Counted from the first letter of the stretch, positions 1 through 12,504 are shown. The stretch: 64,000 nt of DNA from Coptis chinensis (GCA_015680905.1 CM027381.1:64903501-64967500), one strand, 5' to 3'. A program made the numbers and translations. The notes: generated from the sequence alone by a model not told the origin.

Positions 1-229
1 AGGGAAAACTTCTGCCATGTCCATCTCTGCTAAAGGTATTCTAGGATTTAAAGGTGATTGCACCTATTGGCCATCTTTAAGAAATCCTAGAAGGAATGAA
101 CTTCTAATAAATAAATTTTTAGTACGACTTTAGAAACAGTCTAGAAACGCTCTAGGTCTATTCTCATTATATTGCAAAATCTGGTTTGGACGAGTTCTAG
201 CATGCAAATACTTACACAGGTTCTTGAGC
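1..229. other. unassigned left flank
   Basis: AT-rich sequence outside retrotransposon 1. No open frame, RNA gene or repeat end is recognisable here. It is the presumed target DNA of the insertion: its last bases before the element (230-234, CTAAC) are repeated after the element at 12975-12979. Confidence 0.5.
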
Positions 230-234
230 CTAAC

Positions 235-597
235 TGTAGTGCTTTAAGAAATTGATCACTATTAACAGTAATGAATTGCTAAGATGAAAGATCAAGATTG
301 AAATCGAGTTGAAATAATATTTGTTCTTGAGTAATAATATCGGTTACAGTATTCTCTCTTTTTCTCTCTCTTACTCTCAGTTTTCCATTTTGTTGTAATG
401 ATCTCCCATGAATTAATCTTTTTCTTGCTAGTCTATTTATAGTTCTTTTAGAATAGCTTGGACCAATCCCCTCTTGACATGTGTCCATCCTTTCCTTCCT
501 CCTTTCCTTTTCCCGCTTTCCTGCAACATATCAATTGTAATACAAAATATCGATAATAACTGCCGAAATATGGAATTGATGATATTTGCCCATGACA
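235..597 (-). repeat. 3' LTR of retrotransposon 1
   Basis: 363 bp, nearly identical to 12613-12974. On the plus strand it runs from TGTAGTGCTT to GCCCATGACA. As the element lies on the minus strand, this is its downstream LTR. It contains a short TATA-like stretch (near 434-440) and pyrimidine-rich tracts. Confidence 0.95.
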
Positions 598-612
598 TCG
601 CCCCCTCTCGAA
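598..612 (-). promoter_or_regulatory. polypurine tract of retrotransposon 1
   Basis: Read on the minus strand, a purine run GAGAGGGGGCGA directly abuts the 3' LTR. This is the expected place for plus-strand priming in a Ty3/gypsy element. Similar tracts sit at the matching places in elements 2 (26941-26952) and 3 (36573-36585). Confidence 0.8.
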
Positions 613-746
613 ACTTTCAAATTTCAACTTGCAAAATTTGAATGCTACGAGAATCTATCAAAATATGAACAGTTTCAAATTTTAAAAATTTCAAAAAATC
701 AGGTGGTTACACCTAGAAATCTGAACAGTTATCACGAAATATTCAC

Positions 747-755
747 TATAAAAAG
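747..755 (+). promoter_or_regulatory. TATA-like box facing the antisense frames of element 1
   Basis: TATAAAAAG lies about 150 bp inside the 3' LTR, on the strand opposite to gag-pol, and is followed by a pyrimidine-rich leader (CTTTCTCTCTCTTC). The first antisense start codon is at 1084. Equivalent boxes occur at matching positions in elements 2 and 3. Promoter activity is inferred, not shown. Confidence 0.5.
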
Positions 756-1083
756 AGTTTCACCGCTTTCTCTCTCTTCACTTTCTCCCAAAAAGCTTTA
801 TCTTTCCAAACCCCACCACCATTATCGTCTTCAGAAAAGCTTCATTTTGTCTGTACTTGGTGTTACTTTCAACAAATTCTTCTGCACAATATCAGGTTAG
901 TACTACAAAGTAACTTAATATGTTATTTCTTATTCAGATTCCATAGTTTCTCGAAAATATTTTAACTGATCTTACCATCTTCTTTTTTCTAGATTATGTT
1001 ACTTAGCGTTTAGGCTTTGAATACTTGAATATTACTTGTGTACCCTTATACTAACTAGATTTTTAACACCAATCTTTGACAGT

Positions 1084-3795
1084 ATGGCTAGGAGAAAAAT
1101 TTGTGTTAACTTTATACGTACTCTCTCGAAACAATCTCGACTTCGACATCAAGAACGTATGCATTTGAGACACACCTTTTCACCTCGAAACCCGACATTA
1201 TCATCTCGAGACACCGACACGTGTTTATTACATAATATATTATATACTTATACTATATATAGCGATAGTAGCTCAGATAAAGGATATAATTCTAATAAAA
1301 ATTTATTGTTTTAGTGATACCACCATGTCGAGCGAAAAGTCTTGAAGTCTCGCACTTCGCATCAACTTCGTCTCGCATACGCCCGTCATCCCAACGAATT
1401 GAGTCTGCCGAACCAGAATGGCATGCCTCCTATTTGGCTGATGGTTTACCCTGCCATCCATTCGAGACTGTTGATTCTGACATCGATCGCGAGATTATTG
1501 ATGACCAGAGTATTTGGAGTGGCGGCTTGAACCCTTGTTTACTAGAAAGACCCAACTTACATCTAGTTAGAGCTGTCTATCAAATTCCAGACTGCGTCCA
1601 ACTTCGACACTATGCTGGAAGTAAAAAAGGAACTCAATGCCAAAGTCGCGAGCTCAACACCACCATTATCACTGTTGGTCAATTGGCTGCCGGCTTACGC
1701 CTTCCCCTTTCTACCCTTGACCGAGAAGTATTGAACTATCTGGCCATCTCTCTTGGTCAAGGCACAGGCAACTTTTAGAGATTGTTGTACATTTGCAACT
1801 TCTACAATTCTCGTCTTGAACCCGATGTCCGGTCTTCGAAGAGAATTCGTCTTATCGATATCCAAAAACACTATTCCTTTCTTGAACGTTACGAGAAAAA
1901 TAACCATGATACGAAAGTACCCAGTGGTTATTTTTATCCTAAGAAACGAATTGGCCGTGCTGGTATTATAAGGATAAACCGAGATATTGACTTCCGATGG
2001 CCATTATACCCTATCATTGTTTCTGGTCGGTAGGAATCACTTGAACCGATAGCAGTTCCATCTTTGGCGCACCCTGTTTTTAACCTCAATGGTATGTTAT
2101 CTTTCGATATCCTCTCCTTCTTTATCTCGAGCCTTGATTCTGATTTATCTACTATTGCGAGCTTATTTCAGTTCCTAAACCATCTTTGATGAGAAGTCTT
2201 AGGGAATCTGCTAGAGTAACAGATCTTCTAAAAGGCACTGATAAAGAGATCAATGTTCGAACTGGCGCTGATATTTATGGCAACCCAAAACTGATTGTCG
2301 AACTCATTGATATTGCCAACTATGTTGCTCCTTTATACTGCTTAAAGAATTCCGTTCTTCGAGGTCAAGATTCCTTACCTTCCAAACCCTGTCCCTTAAA
2401 ACCTTGTTCTTTTGAACAAACGCTACGAACGACTTTCAACTTTACTGAACTACCTGTTAATACTCCCCCATGTTATTTTACATATATGCAAATTGGTTTT
2501 AAAATTACTGTAGATATTTTCCTTCAAATCAAACAAGAAATTCCTTACTTCTATAATTATCCTCTTTTGAATGACGTATTTGATCAGCATTGTTTATGTT
2601 TCACAGATATGGCATCTTGTATTCCATAAGTCCCTGTCAAATCCTCAAAATTATTGGATAAGATTTTGAGCAAAAAGAAAACCACGGATAGCAGCTCTTC
2701 CCAAGCTCCTACTTCTTCCCGAGATAAAAATGTCGATCCCATTCATCATTCGAAGAAAAGAAAAGAACCATCCAATCCTTTGGCTCCACTAGCCTCTAAA
2801 ATAAGCAAACCCATCAGACCTACTAACACTGCATCTATTACTTTACCTTAGAAAACTTCCACCCTTCCACCTAACATAAATCCTATTGCTTCTGCCTCTT
2901 CTTTGCCCTCCAGTGACTTTGAAGTTAAACTCGTTAGGCGAGATCAAACCAACGTCCAAAACACTACTTCTCTGTTATCTGAACCTGCAGTACCCTGTCT
3001 CGGGGAAGCTCTTGTGACAAATACTATACTTCCTCGGGATAGGCGAGTAATTGCTGCAATCAGCTCCGATGAACGATTTCAACTTCTGTGTTCTTCTATT
3101 GAAAAAGTAAGTTTCTATGATTTCCCTTATTCTTATCTACTTATTTATTATTCATAAATCATATATTCTCCTTCTCAGGTCAAAATTGCTGCGGTGGGGC
3201 AATTTGATTATGAAATGTCTTGCTTTAAATATATAGAGAAGAAAATGCTCAACTGAAGAAAGATAAACATCATCTTGAGCAAACTCTCGAGACCGAAAAA
3301 CAACATTCTGCCAAGATGAAGAAATTTTTTGACGACACCTCAGCTATGAATGAGAAATTGTCCGCATCTTATCAGTCTATGGAGAAAGAACTTACTCAAA
3401 CCAAAACCTCCTTTGCAACTACCTGGACGACTCGACAAAACAATCTCGAAGTTGAACTGGAAAAAGCCCATGCCCAAGTTGCTTCATATGCTGCCAATAT
3501 GGAATATGTGGCCGAGACCATGAGAAGCTTATGGAGATACATTCCTGACGATGTTGCCGAAGAGAAAGGGCTAGATTCTGACACTGAAATCGAGTTGCCC
3601 TCCGAACCTGCTGATACCGATGCTGTAGATTCTACCCTTCATGTAAATGATGCTGTTGGGACTGGCGACCCAGAGATATCTACTCCACCTTTTAATCCTG
3701 ACACTTTCATTAGTACTCCTAGTGCTGATCTCGACATCCTTCTAGGAGCAAAGAAAGCTGATTTGAACCCCAACGAGGATCTTACTCCACTTTAA
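1084..3795 (+). pseudogene. antisense additional reading frames of retrotransposon 1 (fossil)
   Basis: A run of open segments on the plus strand, opposite to gag-pol, between the tandem arrays and the 3' LTR. The first begins MARRKICVNF and is basic. The middle segments (1314-2851) contain WHASYLADGLP-like and YICNFYNS-like stretches. They recall the plant protein family once named putative gypsy-type transposon (Transposase_28, PF04195). The last segment (3316-3795) is a predicted coiled coil (MKKFFDDTSAMNEKLSASYQ onward) with an acidic end. Element 2 carries a close copy at 23860-26498. Splice-like junctions occur between segments. Extra frames, often antisense, are known in Tat elements. 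This copy is broken at several points and its function is unknown. Confidence 0.65.
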
Positions 3796-4049
3796 TTTGT
3801 TGTCTTATTACTCTATCACTGTAATCTTGATACAATGATCCATTTATTTTTTGTCCAAGATCCCGATGACAAGCTTTAAATGTTGATTATGATTTAAACC
3901 TTCTTTTGTAATCTTTCTAAAACTCCTTTTGATATGTGACCAAAATATCTTTTTGCCTTCTATAGATTCCTCTTGCATACAACACTTATGATATTTACCA
4001 CCTTTAAACAGTAAATAAACTCCTCTTCTCTAATATGTATATAAATTTT

Positions 4050-5145
4050 AAACCAAGTTTCGATACCCCTCTAACTAAAAGAAGTATCGATACTTATCAT
4101 ATAATTATATACTTTTAAAACGAGTTTCGATACCCCTCCAACTAAAAGAAGTATCGATACTTATCATATATTTATATATTTAAAACGAGTTTCGATACCC
4201 CTCCAACTAAAAGAAGTATCGATACTTATCATATACTTATATATTTAAAACGAGTTTCGATACCCCTCAAACTAAAAGAAGTATCGATACTTATCATATA
4301 TTTATATATTTAAAATGAGTTTCGATACCCCTCCAACTAAAAGAAGTATTGATACTTATCATATACTTATATATTTAAAACGAGTTTCGATACCCCTCCA
4401 ATTAAAAGAAGTATCGATGCTTATCATATATTTATATATTTAAAACGAGTTTCGATACCCCTCCAACTAAAAGAAGTATCGATACTTATCATTTACTTAT
4501 ATATTTAAAATGAGTTTCGATACCCCTCCAACTAAAAGAAGTATCGATACTTATCATATACTTATATATTTAAAATGAGTTTCGATACCCCTCCAACTAA
4601 AAGAAGTATCGATACTTATCATATATTTATATTTTTAAAACGAGTTTCGATACCCATCCAACTAAAAGAAGTATCGATACTTATCATATACTTATATATT
4701 TAAAATGAGTTTCGATACCCCTCCAACTAAAAGAAATATCGATACTTATCAATATTTATATATTTAAAAGCGATTTTGATACCCTCCAACTAAAAGAAAT
4801 CTCGATACTTATCATATAATTATATATTTAAAACGAGTTTCGATACCCCTCCAACTAAAAGAAGTATCGATACTTATCATATATTTATATTTTTTAAAAC
4901 GAGTTTCGATATCCCTCCAACTAAAAGAAGTATCGATACTTATCATATACTTAAATTTTTAAAACGAGTTTCGATACCACTCCCACTAAAAGTAGTACCG
5001 ATACTTATCATATACTTAAAATTTTAAAATGAGTTTCGATATCACTTCCACTAAAAGTAGTATCGATACTTATCATATACTGAAAATTTTCAAACAAGTT
5101 TCGATACCACTCCCACTAAAAGTAGTATCGATACTTATCATATAA
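4050..5145. repeat. tandem array A of element 1 (about 64-bp units)
   Basis: About 17 head-to-tail units of roughly 64 bp. Each contains GAGTTTCGATACCCCTCC, AACTAAAAGAAG and the palindrome AGTATCGATACT, then an AT-rich spacer (TTATCATATATTTATATATT). The units on the left are most alike and those on the right more diverged. The same family, in the other orientation, occurs in element 2 at 22885-23525. Confidence 0.93.
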
Positions 5146-5488
5146 TATTATTCTTTGACATGCATTTATTATAACAATTAAATATTCTATTGACTCACAA
5201 AGTATAGGCTCAAATACCAATACTGTTTGTACTAAACTAAGTTATTAAACTTTACACAAACATCTCTCAAACCTTTGACTGTCCCATGCGCATACAACGA
5301 ATAAAACAACTTTTTCGTACCTCTTCCTCGTTTTCATGCCCACCTACCATTAGTACTTCACTTTTTCTTATCAAATCCTTAATAAACAAATTTTTCATCC
5401 TACTATTTCTTCTATAAAATGCCTTACAATCTTTGCATTTTAACATACAACTTTCACACTCTTCACTAATTTTCTTACAAATAACACC

Positions 5489-5866
5489 ATGACTGCCCAT
5501 TCTTTCTTCCTTATTATTCTGGCCATTACTATGGTTTTACCCAATCATCCTGACCCCTCTCCCTCTTCCCCAGAACACTGGTCTGATTCCAACACCACTG
5601 ACCTTTCTGATGAGGAATAACAGTCAGAAGAAGAGCCTAAAGAAGGAGAAGAAAACAAAAATGAAAAAACTGATGAGGAAGAAAATGAAAATGCCCCTAG
5701 CGATGAATGGTTGAAAGATCCCCATTGTAATGACTATGCCAAAGATAACGAAGATGATAATGAAGAAACTCCCAATATTCACTCTGATGAAGATGATGGT
5801 GAAGATGGTGATGATGAAGATGAAGAAGAAGATGAAGATGAAGATGACGATGAAAATTATGATTAA
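5489..5866 (+). pseudogene. second antisense frame of element 1: signal-like start plus acidic tail (fossil)
   Basis: On the strand opposite to gag-pol, between the two tandem arrays, a frame begins MTAHSFFLIILAITMVLP. This is a hydrophobic stretch like a signal peptide or signal anchor. A linker rich in Ser/Pro follows, then a long run of Asp and Glu ending in ENYD. Element 2 holds a clear homologue (22166-22549, minus) with the same hydrophobic start, the motif DPHCNDYAKDN and the same acidic end. Both copies look broken. No known family is recognised. Similarity of both ends of the protein between two elements argues that it was once a real coding unit. Confidence 0.5.
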
Positions 5867-6159
5867 CTTTGTTTCTTACATTTTATCTTCTATTGTAACC
5901 TGTGATAGGCTGCTTCGCATACCCTTGCTCTCTTTCTAATGAAATATTATCGTACTATCTCTGATACTAGCTTTCTTAACTACTAATATCTGCTTCTGTT
6001 TTCGACATAAAAATAAATGTATGTCGATATTCGACACTCGACATCCACATTATATTTAAATATTATTCCTAAAAACATACCTTACTTCATCCGTATTCTG
6101 GCGTTGATCAATCAACCCCATGTATTCCATATCTCCTCCATTCGCCTTTATGCTCAAAT

Positions 6160-6805
6160 TTAGATTTTATTGACCTGAACATGCATGTATGCCAAGAACA
6201 GGGTTTTATTGACCTGGTATCGAGATGAGGATCTACAGCTCACCAGGATTTTATTGACCTAAATTAGCATTTCTGCCAAGAACAGGATTTTATTGACCCG
6301 GTATCGAGATGAGGATATACAGATCACCACGATTTTATTGACCTGAACTCGCATTGCTGCCAAGAATAGGATTTTATTGACCTGATATTGAGATGAGGAT
6401 CTACATATCACCGGATTTTATTGACCTGAACTCGCATTTCTGCTAAGAACAGGATTTTATTGACCTGGTATCGAGATGAGGATCTACAGATCACTAGGAT
6501 TTTATTGACATGAACTCACATTTATGCCAAGAATATGATTTTATTGACCTGGTATCGAGATGAGGATCTACAGATCATCATGATTTTTTGACCCGAACTT
6601 GACATTTATGTCAAGAACAGGATTTTATTAACCTGGTATCGAGATGAGGACCTACAGATCACCAGGATTTTATTGACCTGAACTCGCATTTTTGCCAAGA
6701 ACAGGATTTTATTGACCTGGTATTGAGATGAGGATCTACAGATCACCAGGATTTTATTGACCTGAACTCGCATTTCTGCCAAGAACAGGATTTTATTGAC
6801 CTGCA
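6160..6805. repeat. tandem array B of element 1 (about 84-bp units)
   Basis: About eight units of roughly 84 bp, each made of two related halves sharing AGGATTTTATTGACCTG. One half continues with AACTCGCATTTCTGCCAAGA and the other with GTATCGAGATGAGGATCTAC. The array lies just downstream of integrase on the minus strand. A diverged version sits at the same place in element 2 (21440-21895). Confidence 0.9.
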
Positions 6806-6909
6806 ATCAATCATATAACTCTGTATATACAAATATTTATTATGACAATATCTTTATTGAATGTATAACCTTGATACCAAATATTACCTCATGATACTTG
6901 AAATGTCCT

Positions 6910-8660
6910 TTATTGGTAAAATGCTTTCAAATTGCTTACATTTTGAGGCTTTGGTAATATTACACCTTCAGCCGTTTTTAAGTAATAAGCTCCATTTACT
7001 CCAACCTTGTGAATGATATAAGGCCCCTCCCAGCTTGCCGCTAGTTTGCCAGCCCCTTTTTCTTTAGTTGCTTGAGTGACCTCTTTTAATACCAAGTTAC
7101 CCTCCTGAAAATGCCTCTCTCTAACTTTCTTGTTGAAAGATTTTCTCAGCTGCCTATGATTGGAATCGAGTTTTACCCTTGCTTGATCCCTTGTCTCCTC
7201 GAGACTGAGCACTTCTGAAGCCATTTTTTCATTATTCTTAGTGCTCCCTATCATCCTTGTTTTTTATGTCGATTACACCATTTCAGCTGGCGTTACCGCC
7301 TCCATACCATATGCCAAAGTGAAAGGTGACTCCTCCGTGGCTGTTCGAGGTGTTGTTCTACAAGCCCACAAAACGCTATTTAGCTCATCCACCCAAAGAC
7401 CCTTCTTGTCTTCTAGTTTTTTCTTGATATTATCCATAATGGTCTTATTTGTTGCCTCTACTTGCCCGTTACCCTGAGCATAGTATGGTGCCGATGTGAA
7501 ATGCTTAACCTTATAAGATTCCAAAAAAACTTTCACCTTTCCTCCTTCGAATTGCGGCCCATTATCTGATATAATAGCATATGGTAATCCATATCGACAT
7601 ATGACTCATTCAAAAAGGAAATTTATGACATCCTTTTCTTTGATATGCTGCAGAGCTATGGCTTCAACCCACTTCGTAAAATAATCTGTGACTACCAATA
7701 TGAACCTTCTTTTACCTCTCCCTGGTGTAAGCGGTCCTACAATATCCATCCCCCATAGAGCAAAACGCCATGGGTTTGAAACACAATGTAACTCTTCAGC
7801 CGGAACATGTATGGCTTTCCCATGAATTTGGCATTTTACACACTTTTTTGCATATCGAAGGCAATCCCTTTGCATTGGAGGCCAGAAATATCCCTGTCTC
7901 GTGATTTTATTTGCCAACGATCTACCAGCTGAATGGTTTCCACACTCGCCTTCGTGAAGCTCCACAATGATTAGCTGCGCCTCCTCATACGATATGCATT
8001 TCAAATGTGGCCCTCTAGGATTCTTTCGATATAACTCATTATCAACCAATACATATCTTTGGGCGCCCGACTTAATTTTTCTAGCCTCATTTTTATTCTC
8101 CACTACTTTTCCCTCCGCTAGATATGAAATATATGCTTCCATCCATGACGCCCCCAGTGTATCAATTTCCATGACTTCTTGTTGGTCGATGTCGATGCTA
8201 GGCTTTTGTTGCACTTCGATATGCAGAGTACAACCCTCCGTGTTTTCTAGCATCGCTGCCACATATGCTAAGGCATCCGCATGCCTATTCTCATTTCTGT
8301 TGAGATGCTGAAATCTTATTTTGCTGAAATACTTCAACTTGGATTTTATACAATTCAAATAATCCACCATATTTTCACATCTTGCTGAGTATCCCCCATT
8401 GATCTGACTGACCACGAGCATCGAGTCACTAAAAATCGACAATTCTTTAACATTGAGAGACTTAGCCATCTCGAGCCCAGCTATTAAAGCTTCATATTCA
8501 GCCTCATTGTTGGATGCATGAAAACCCAACGTTATTGCTATCTCGAGCCTTTGATTTTCAGGAGTAACCAACACCACTCCGATGCCACAACCTTTTCCTC
8601 CAGAGGATCCATCGACAAATAGTCTCCAACCATTCGTTCCAGCCCATGGATCATCTGCAT
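6910..8660 (-). pseudogene. second RNase H and integrase region of element 1 (fossil)
   Basis: Minus-strand reading shows an archaeal-like RNase H (WRLFVDGSSGG, NNEAEYEALIAGL, FSDSMLVV, NRHADALA; about 8655-8250). An integrase zinc-binding segment (HEGECGNHSAG then CVKCQIHG) follows, then the integrase core beginning at DIVGPLTPGRGK and ADNGPQFEGG-type sequence, and a C-terminal part ending NVSNLKAFYQ at 6910. No chromodomain is seen. The second RNase H is the diagnostic Tat feature. This part is broken at about one place. Confidence 0.88.
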
Positions 8661-8769
8661 CGATATCATCTTCATGCTCTTGCAGCATTGCAAATTCCTC
8701 TTCTTCCATGCCCCAACTGGCATCCTCAGATGGAAAATCAGCCAGGAAATCAGCTAATATCTGACTCTT

Positions 8770-10047
8770 TTCTGACACACGGTTTCGATATTCGACTCCA
8801 AATTTATTTATGAGTACAGACCATTTAGACATCCTTCCTGACTTTGCTGTCCTTGCCAGAATTTGCTTTAACGAAAGATTCGTCATCACTATCACTGAAT
8901 GTGCTTGAAAATATGGTTTTAACCTCTGAGATGAGAATAATAGCACCAGAGCATATTTTTCTAGCATTGAATATCGAGTCTCAGCCTCGAGCATTGTTTT
9001 ACTTTGAAAATACACTGGTCTTTCCAACCCGCCTTCAACTTTCACCAAGACAGAACTTATAGCGAAATCTGATACAACCAAATAAAGGAGCAAACTTTCT
9101 CCCTCCTCTGGCTTTGTTAGAGTCGGTACTTCTTGGAGATATTTCTTTAATTCAGAAAATGCTTCTTCACACTCTTCATTCCAACAAAATTTGACATTCT
9201 TTTTGAGCAACTTAAAAGTGGCTTACAGCGATCAGAAGTTCTGGAGATGAACCTATTTAGCGCCGCTATCCTTCCCGCCAACCTTTGTATTTCGGATTGT
9301 TGGTGACGGCATTTGCTGAAGTGCTCATATTTGATCAGGATTAGCATCGATACCCCGCTTCGTAACGATATAACCCAAAAACTTGCCCGAGCTGACCCCG
9401 AATGTACATTTTTCCGGATTAAGCTTCATATTAAACTCTCTCAGTATTCTGAATACAGTACCGAGGTCCTTTATATGATCTCCCATTTTCATAGACTTAA
9501 TGACCATGTCATCGATATTGACCTCGACAATACGTTTGATGAGTTTTTTGAATATCTTCTCCACTAATCTTTGGTACATGGCTCCAGCATTCTTTAAACC
9601 AAATGGCATTATGATGAAACAGTATATTCCTCCATTGACCACGAATGCCGTTTTTAACTGATCTAGTACAGCCATTAGAATCTGAAAATATCCTGAATAA
9701 CCATCACAAAAACTAATCAACTCGAAACCAGCAGTTCGGTCCACCAACTCGTCAATTCGAGGCATAGGATAATGATCCTTTGGACACTTTCTATTTACAT
9801 CAGTAAAGTCGACACAGATCCGAACTCTACCATCTTTCTTGGGCACAACCACTATATTTGCTACCCATTCAGAATGCTCGACTTCTTTGATGATGTTATT
9901 ATCTAACATCTTTTGTATCTCTGCTTGCACCGCTTCTTCGTATATTGGTCTCACCTTTCTGTGCTTTTGATGTATTGGAGTTGCGTTTTCTTCCATATTT
10001 AACTTATGCGTACATATATCTGGATCGATACCAGTGAGATCCGACAT
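8770..10047 (-). pseudogene. reverse transcriptase and RNase H region of element 1 (fossil)
   Basis: Minus-strand segments show Ty3/gypsy reverse transcriptase blocks in order (VRICVDFTDVN, YPMPRIDELVD, FCDGYSGYFQI, MPFGLKNAGA, the IDDMVIKS catalytic block, KCTFGVSSGKFLGY). The connection follows, then the first RNase H (FCWNEECEEAF, PVYFQSKTM, SQRLKPYFQAH). This region also copies part of a closely matching region in element 2. The reading frame is interrupted about once between the two domains. Confidence 0.9.
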
Positions 10048-10210
10048 CGACTATGCAAAAACATCCTGATTCTCCTTTAAAAAGACTACCAACTCCTTTC
10101 TTATAATTTTATCCATTTTTGTACCAATGAACGTATGATGTTCACTTTCTCCTATCCTGATATTAATCCTTTCCACCGCTTCTATTGTTTTTCTTTCCCA
10201 TGGTTGCTCC

Positions 10211-10828
10211 TCATGTTGTTTCAGCTCTTGAGTGAACTTTACCTGCTCCTGTATCTGCATATTGATGTCGGCAGGTGAAGTTTGTTGTAACTGCTATGTA
10301 GAGTTTTCCACAACGCCCCCAGATATCTTGGGCTTTACCCTTCATCATTCCCATTACTGTAACAAAATTACACTTTTCTGATTCTGACTGATCACCCCTA
10401 ATCTCATGTAAACCAGATATGGTTGGGAGTCTTAAAACTTGATAAAATGTACTAGGAACAGCACACATTTTATGTATCCATTTCCTTCCTAATATAGCAT
10501 TATGATCAGACTGGTGCTTGATGACCACAAATTTTGTCATCACCGTTTGAGGCCCCGCTCTTACTGGCAATTTTATCTCTCCAGCTGGTCTGGTACACGT
10601 TCCATTAAACCCATACAAACTGAATTTTGGGGGCTTTAAATGTGACTCATCGAAACCAATTCCGCTAAACGCCTTCCAAAATAGAATATTAACTGAACTA
10701 CCACAGTCCACTAATATCTTCTGTACATCATAACCTGAAATACGCAAAGTGATTAGCAAAACATTATCATGTGGTAACATTACCTTTGGACAAATCTTTC
10801 GGTATGAACATGATTGCCCCTGGAACAC
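10211..10828 (-). pseudogene. aspartic protease region of element 1 (fossil)
   Basis: Minus-strand reading contains the retropepsin-like segment KILVDCGSSVNILF, with DCGSS in place of the more usual DTGSS, followed by the downstream YNAILGR-type motif (HNAILGRKWIHKM). It lies between gag and reverse transcriptase, as expected for a gypsy polyprotein. The matching part of element 2 has the same DCGSS variant. Confidence 0.8.
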
Positions 10829-10983
10829 TAGCCGATATCAGTTGCTGGCTCACTGGTACTAGCTCGATATTGACCTCGAGCACTTCTTTGACCATTGAGA
10901 TCTTCCTTATCTTATCTCGAACAATCTTTTTCTGAGGAATTTCCCCCCGATAAATCATGTTTATTACCCCCCAAAGGCTTCTC

Positions 10984-12504
10984 TCATATCATTGTCGTCT
11001 CTGCTGGTCTGATATCTGCCCGAAACTCCCTCAACTTTCCATCTTTCATTAGCCTATCTATTTCCTTAACTAACTGGAGACATCTATTTGTCTCATGGTT
11101 CTCGACCTTGTGAAACTGACAATACGGATTCCCCTTTATTTCTCTTAGAGTGTATTTCGGCCACACAACAAAATCTTCCTTTTCTATTCTTCGCAAAATA
11201 TTTTCTGGGGTAGAATTCAGAGCTATAAAGTTACTAGGATCGAGTTCCTCTCTCAAAGTCTTATCATATTTCCGTCTCTGCTGTGGCTGATTATCTCGAT
11301 TAGAGTAATTGTCTTGAGGTCTCTTATTCTCTGATCTCGAAGAATCTCGTCCTTCATGGCGATCCTTATTATCCTTTTTTCCCCCGCATCGGTTACTTGT
11401 AAAACTGCCTGCGCATTGGCAGTTCTCAACCCCTCTTCTACTAATATATCTTTATCGACCTTGTCATACAACTCTTGCAATGTTTTAACCTGTTTTCTCA
11501 GTAAATACTTATGCATAAAAGATCCTGGCATTAATCCTGCTTGAAACGCTATGACAGCCGTCATTTCCGATTCATCTAACCTTTCTACCGACTGTGTCTC
11601 AGCCTTGAACCTTGTTAAGAAATCCTTCATAGATTCTTTCTTTGCTTGCTTTAACTGAAACAAAGCCGACACCTGCTTAGGTTTCACCCTCTGGTGACCG
11701 TAATTAGTTAGGAACCTTTCTTCAATTTCTCTAAAGCTTCAGATTGACCCCTCTGGAATTGTACAGAACCACTTTAAAGCTTTGCCCTTTAAGCTTGACG
11801 AAAAAGATCGACATAGTACAATATCCCAATATTCAGTATCCTGATATATTGAAAACTGATGTCGGTAACTAAAAAGATGGTCCATTGGATCCGTAGCTCC
11901 TTCATATTGGCTTAATTTTGGATTCTTAAACTTCGGAGGTAATGAAGCCCTCTATATCTCTTTATTTAATGGATTTCTGCCGACATCATCTGCTAGCTTC
12001 CTTATCGATGCTAATACTTTTTCTAACAACTGATCCCCTAACTGCTTCGACATCATTTCTTGCACCATTTCCTTTGTAACTAGTACTTTTCCTTCTTCCT
12101 CTTGGGCTACTGTCGGTGTTGTTCTTGCCACCAATTGTACTTCTCCAATATGACTCCTTCTTCTCTCCTCCTCTAAATAACTTTTTTTTCGCACTATTGG
12201 GTTCCCCGAACTTCGATTCTTCATCACCCTTTCTCATACCTAAGCGTCTTGACACACGCTTCTCCTTCTCTTCCCTTATTAGTTTATTCTCAGCCATTAA
12301 CATCTGATTCTACTTTTCTAAATCATTCATCCTTCTCAACAAATCTTTCAATGACACTTCTTTCTCTTGTATCTCCTCTGCTTCTTCTATCATCCTACTA
12401 GTGGATCTTCGAGTTCTTCTCTCCTCATTCTTAGATATAGCCTGAGAAGTGCTTCCCTCATTAACTATCATTTCCTTATTTGCTGTAGCACGCTTTGGAG
12501 GCAT
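10984..12504 (-). pseudogene. gag region of element 1 (fossil)
   Basis: Starting with MPPKRATANKEM close to the primer site, minus-strand segments show a charged coiled-coil-like N-terminal part, the retrotransposon gag core (QLKQAKKESMKDFLTRF) and a C-terminal YCQFHKVENHETNRC segment resembling a zinc-binding motif. Several interruptions are present. Element 2 has a longer uninterrupted stretch of the same protein. Confidence 0.82.

Noticed and set aside
4050-5145. Possible CRISPR-like array of regular repeats
   Set aside because: The units are contiguous tandem repeats without unique spacers and lie in a plant retrotransposon.
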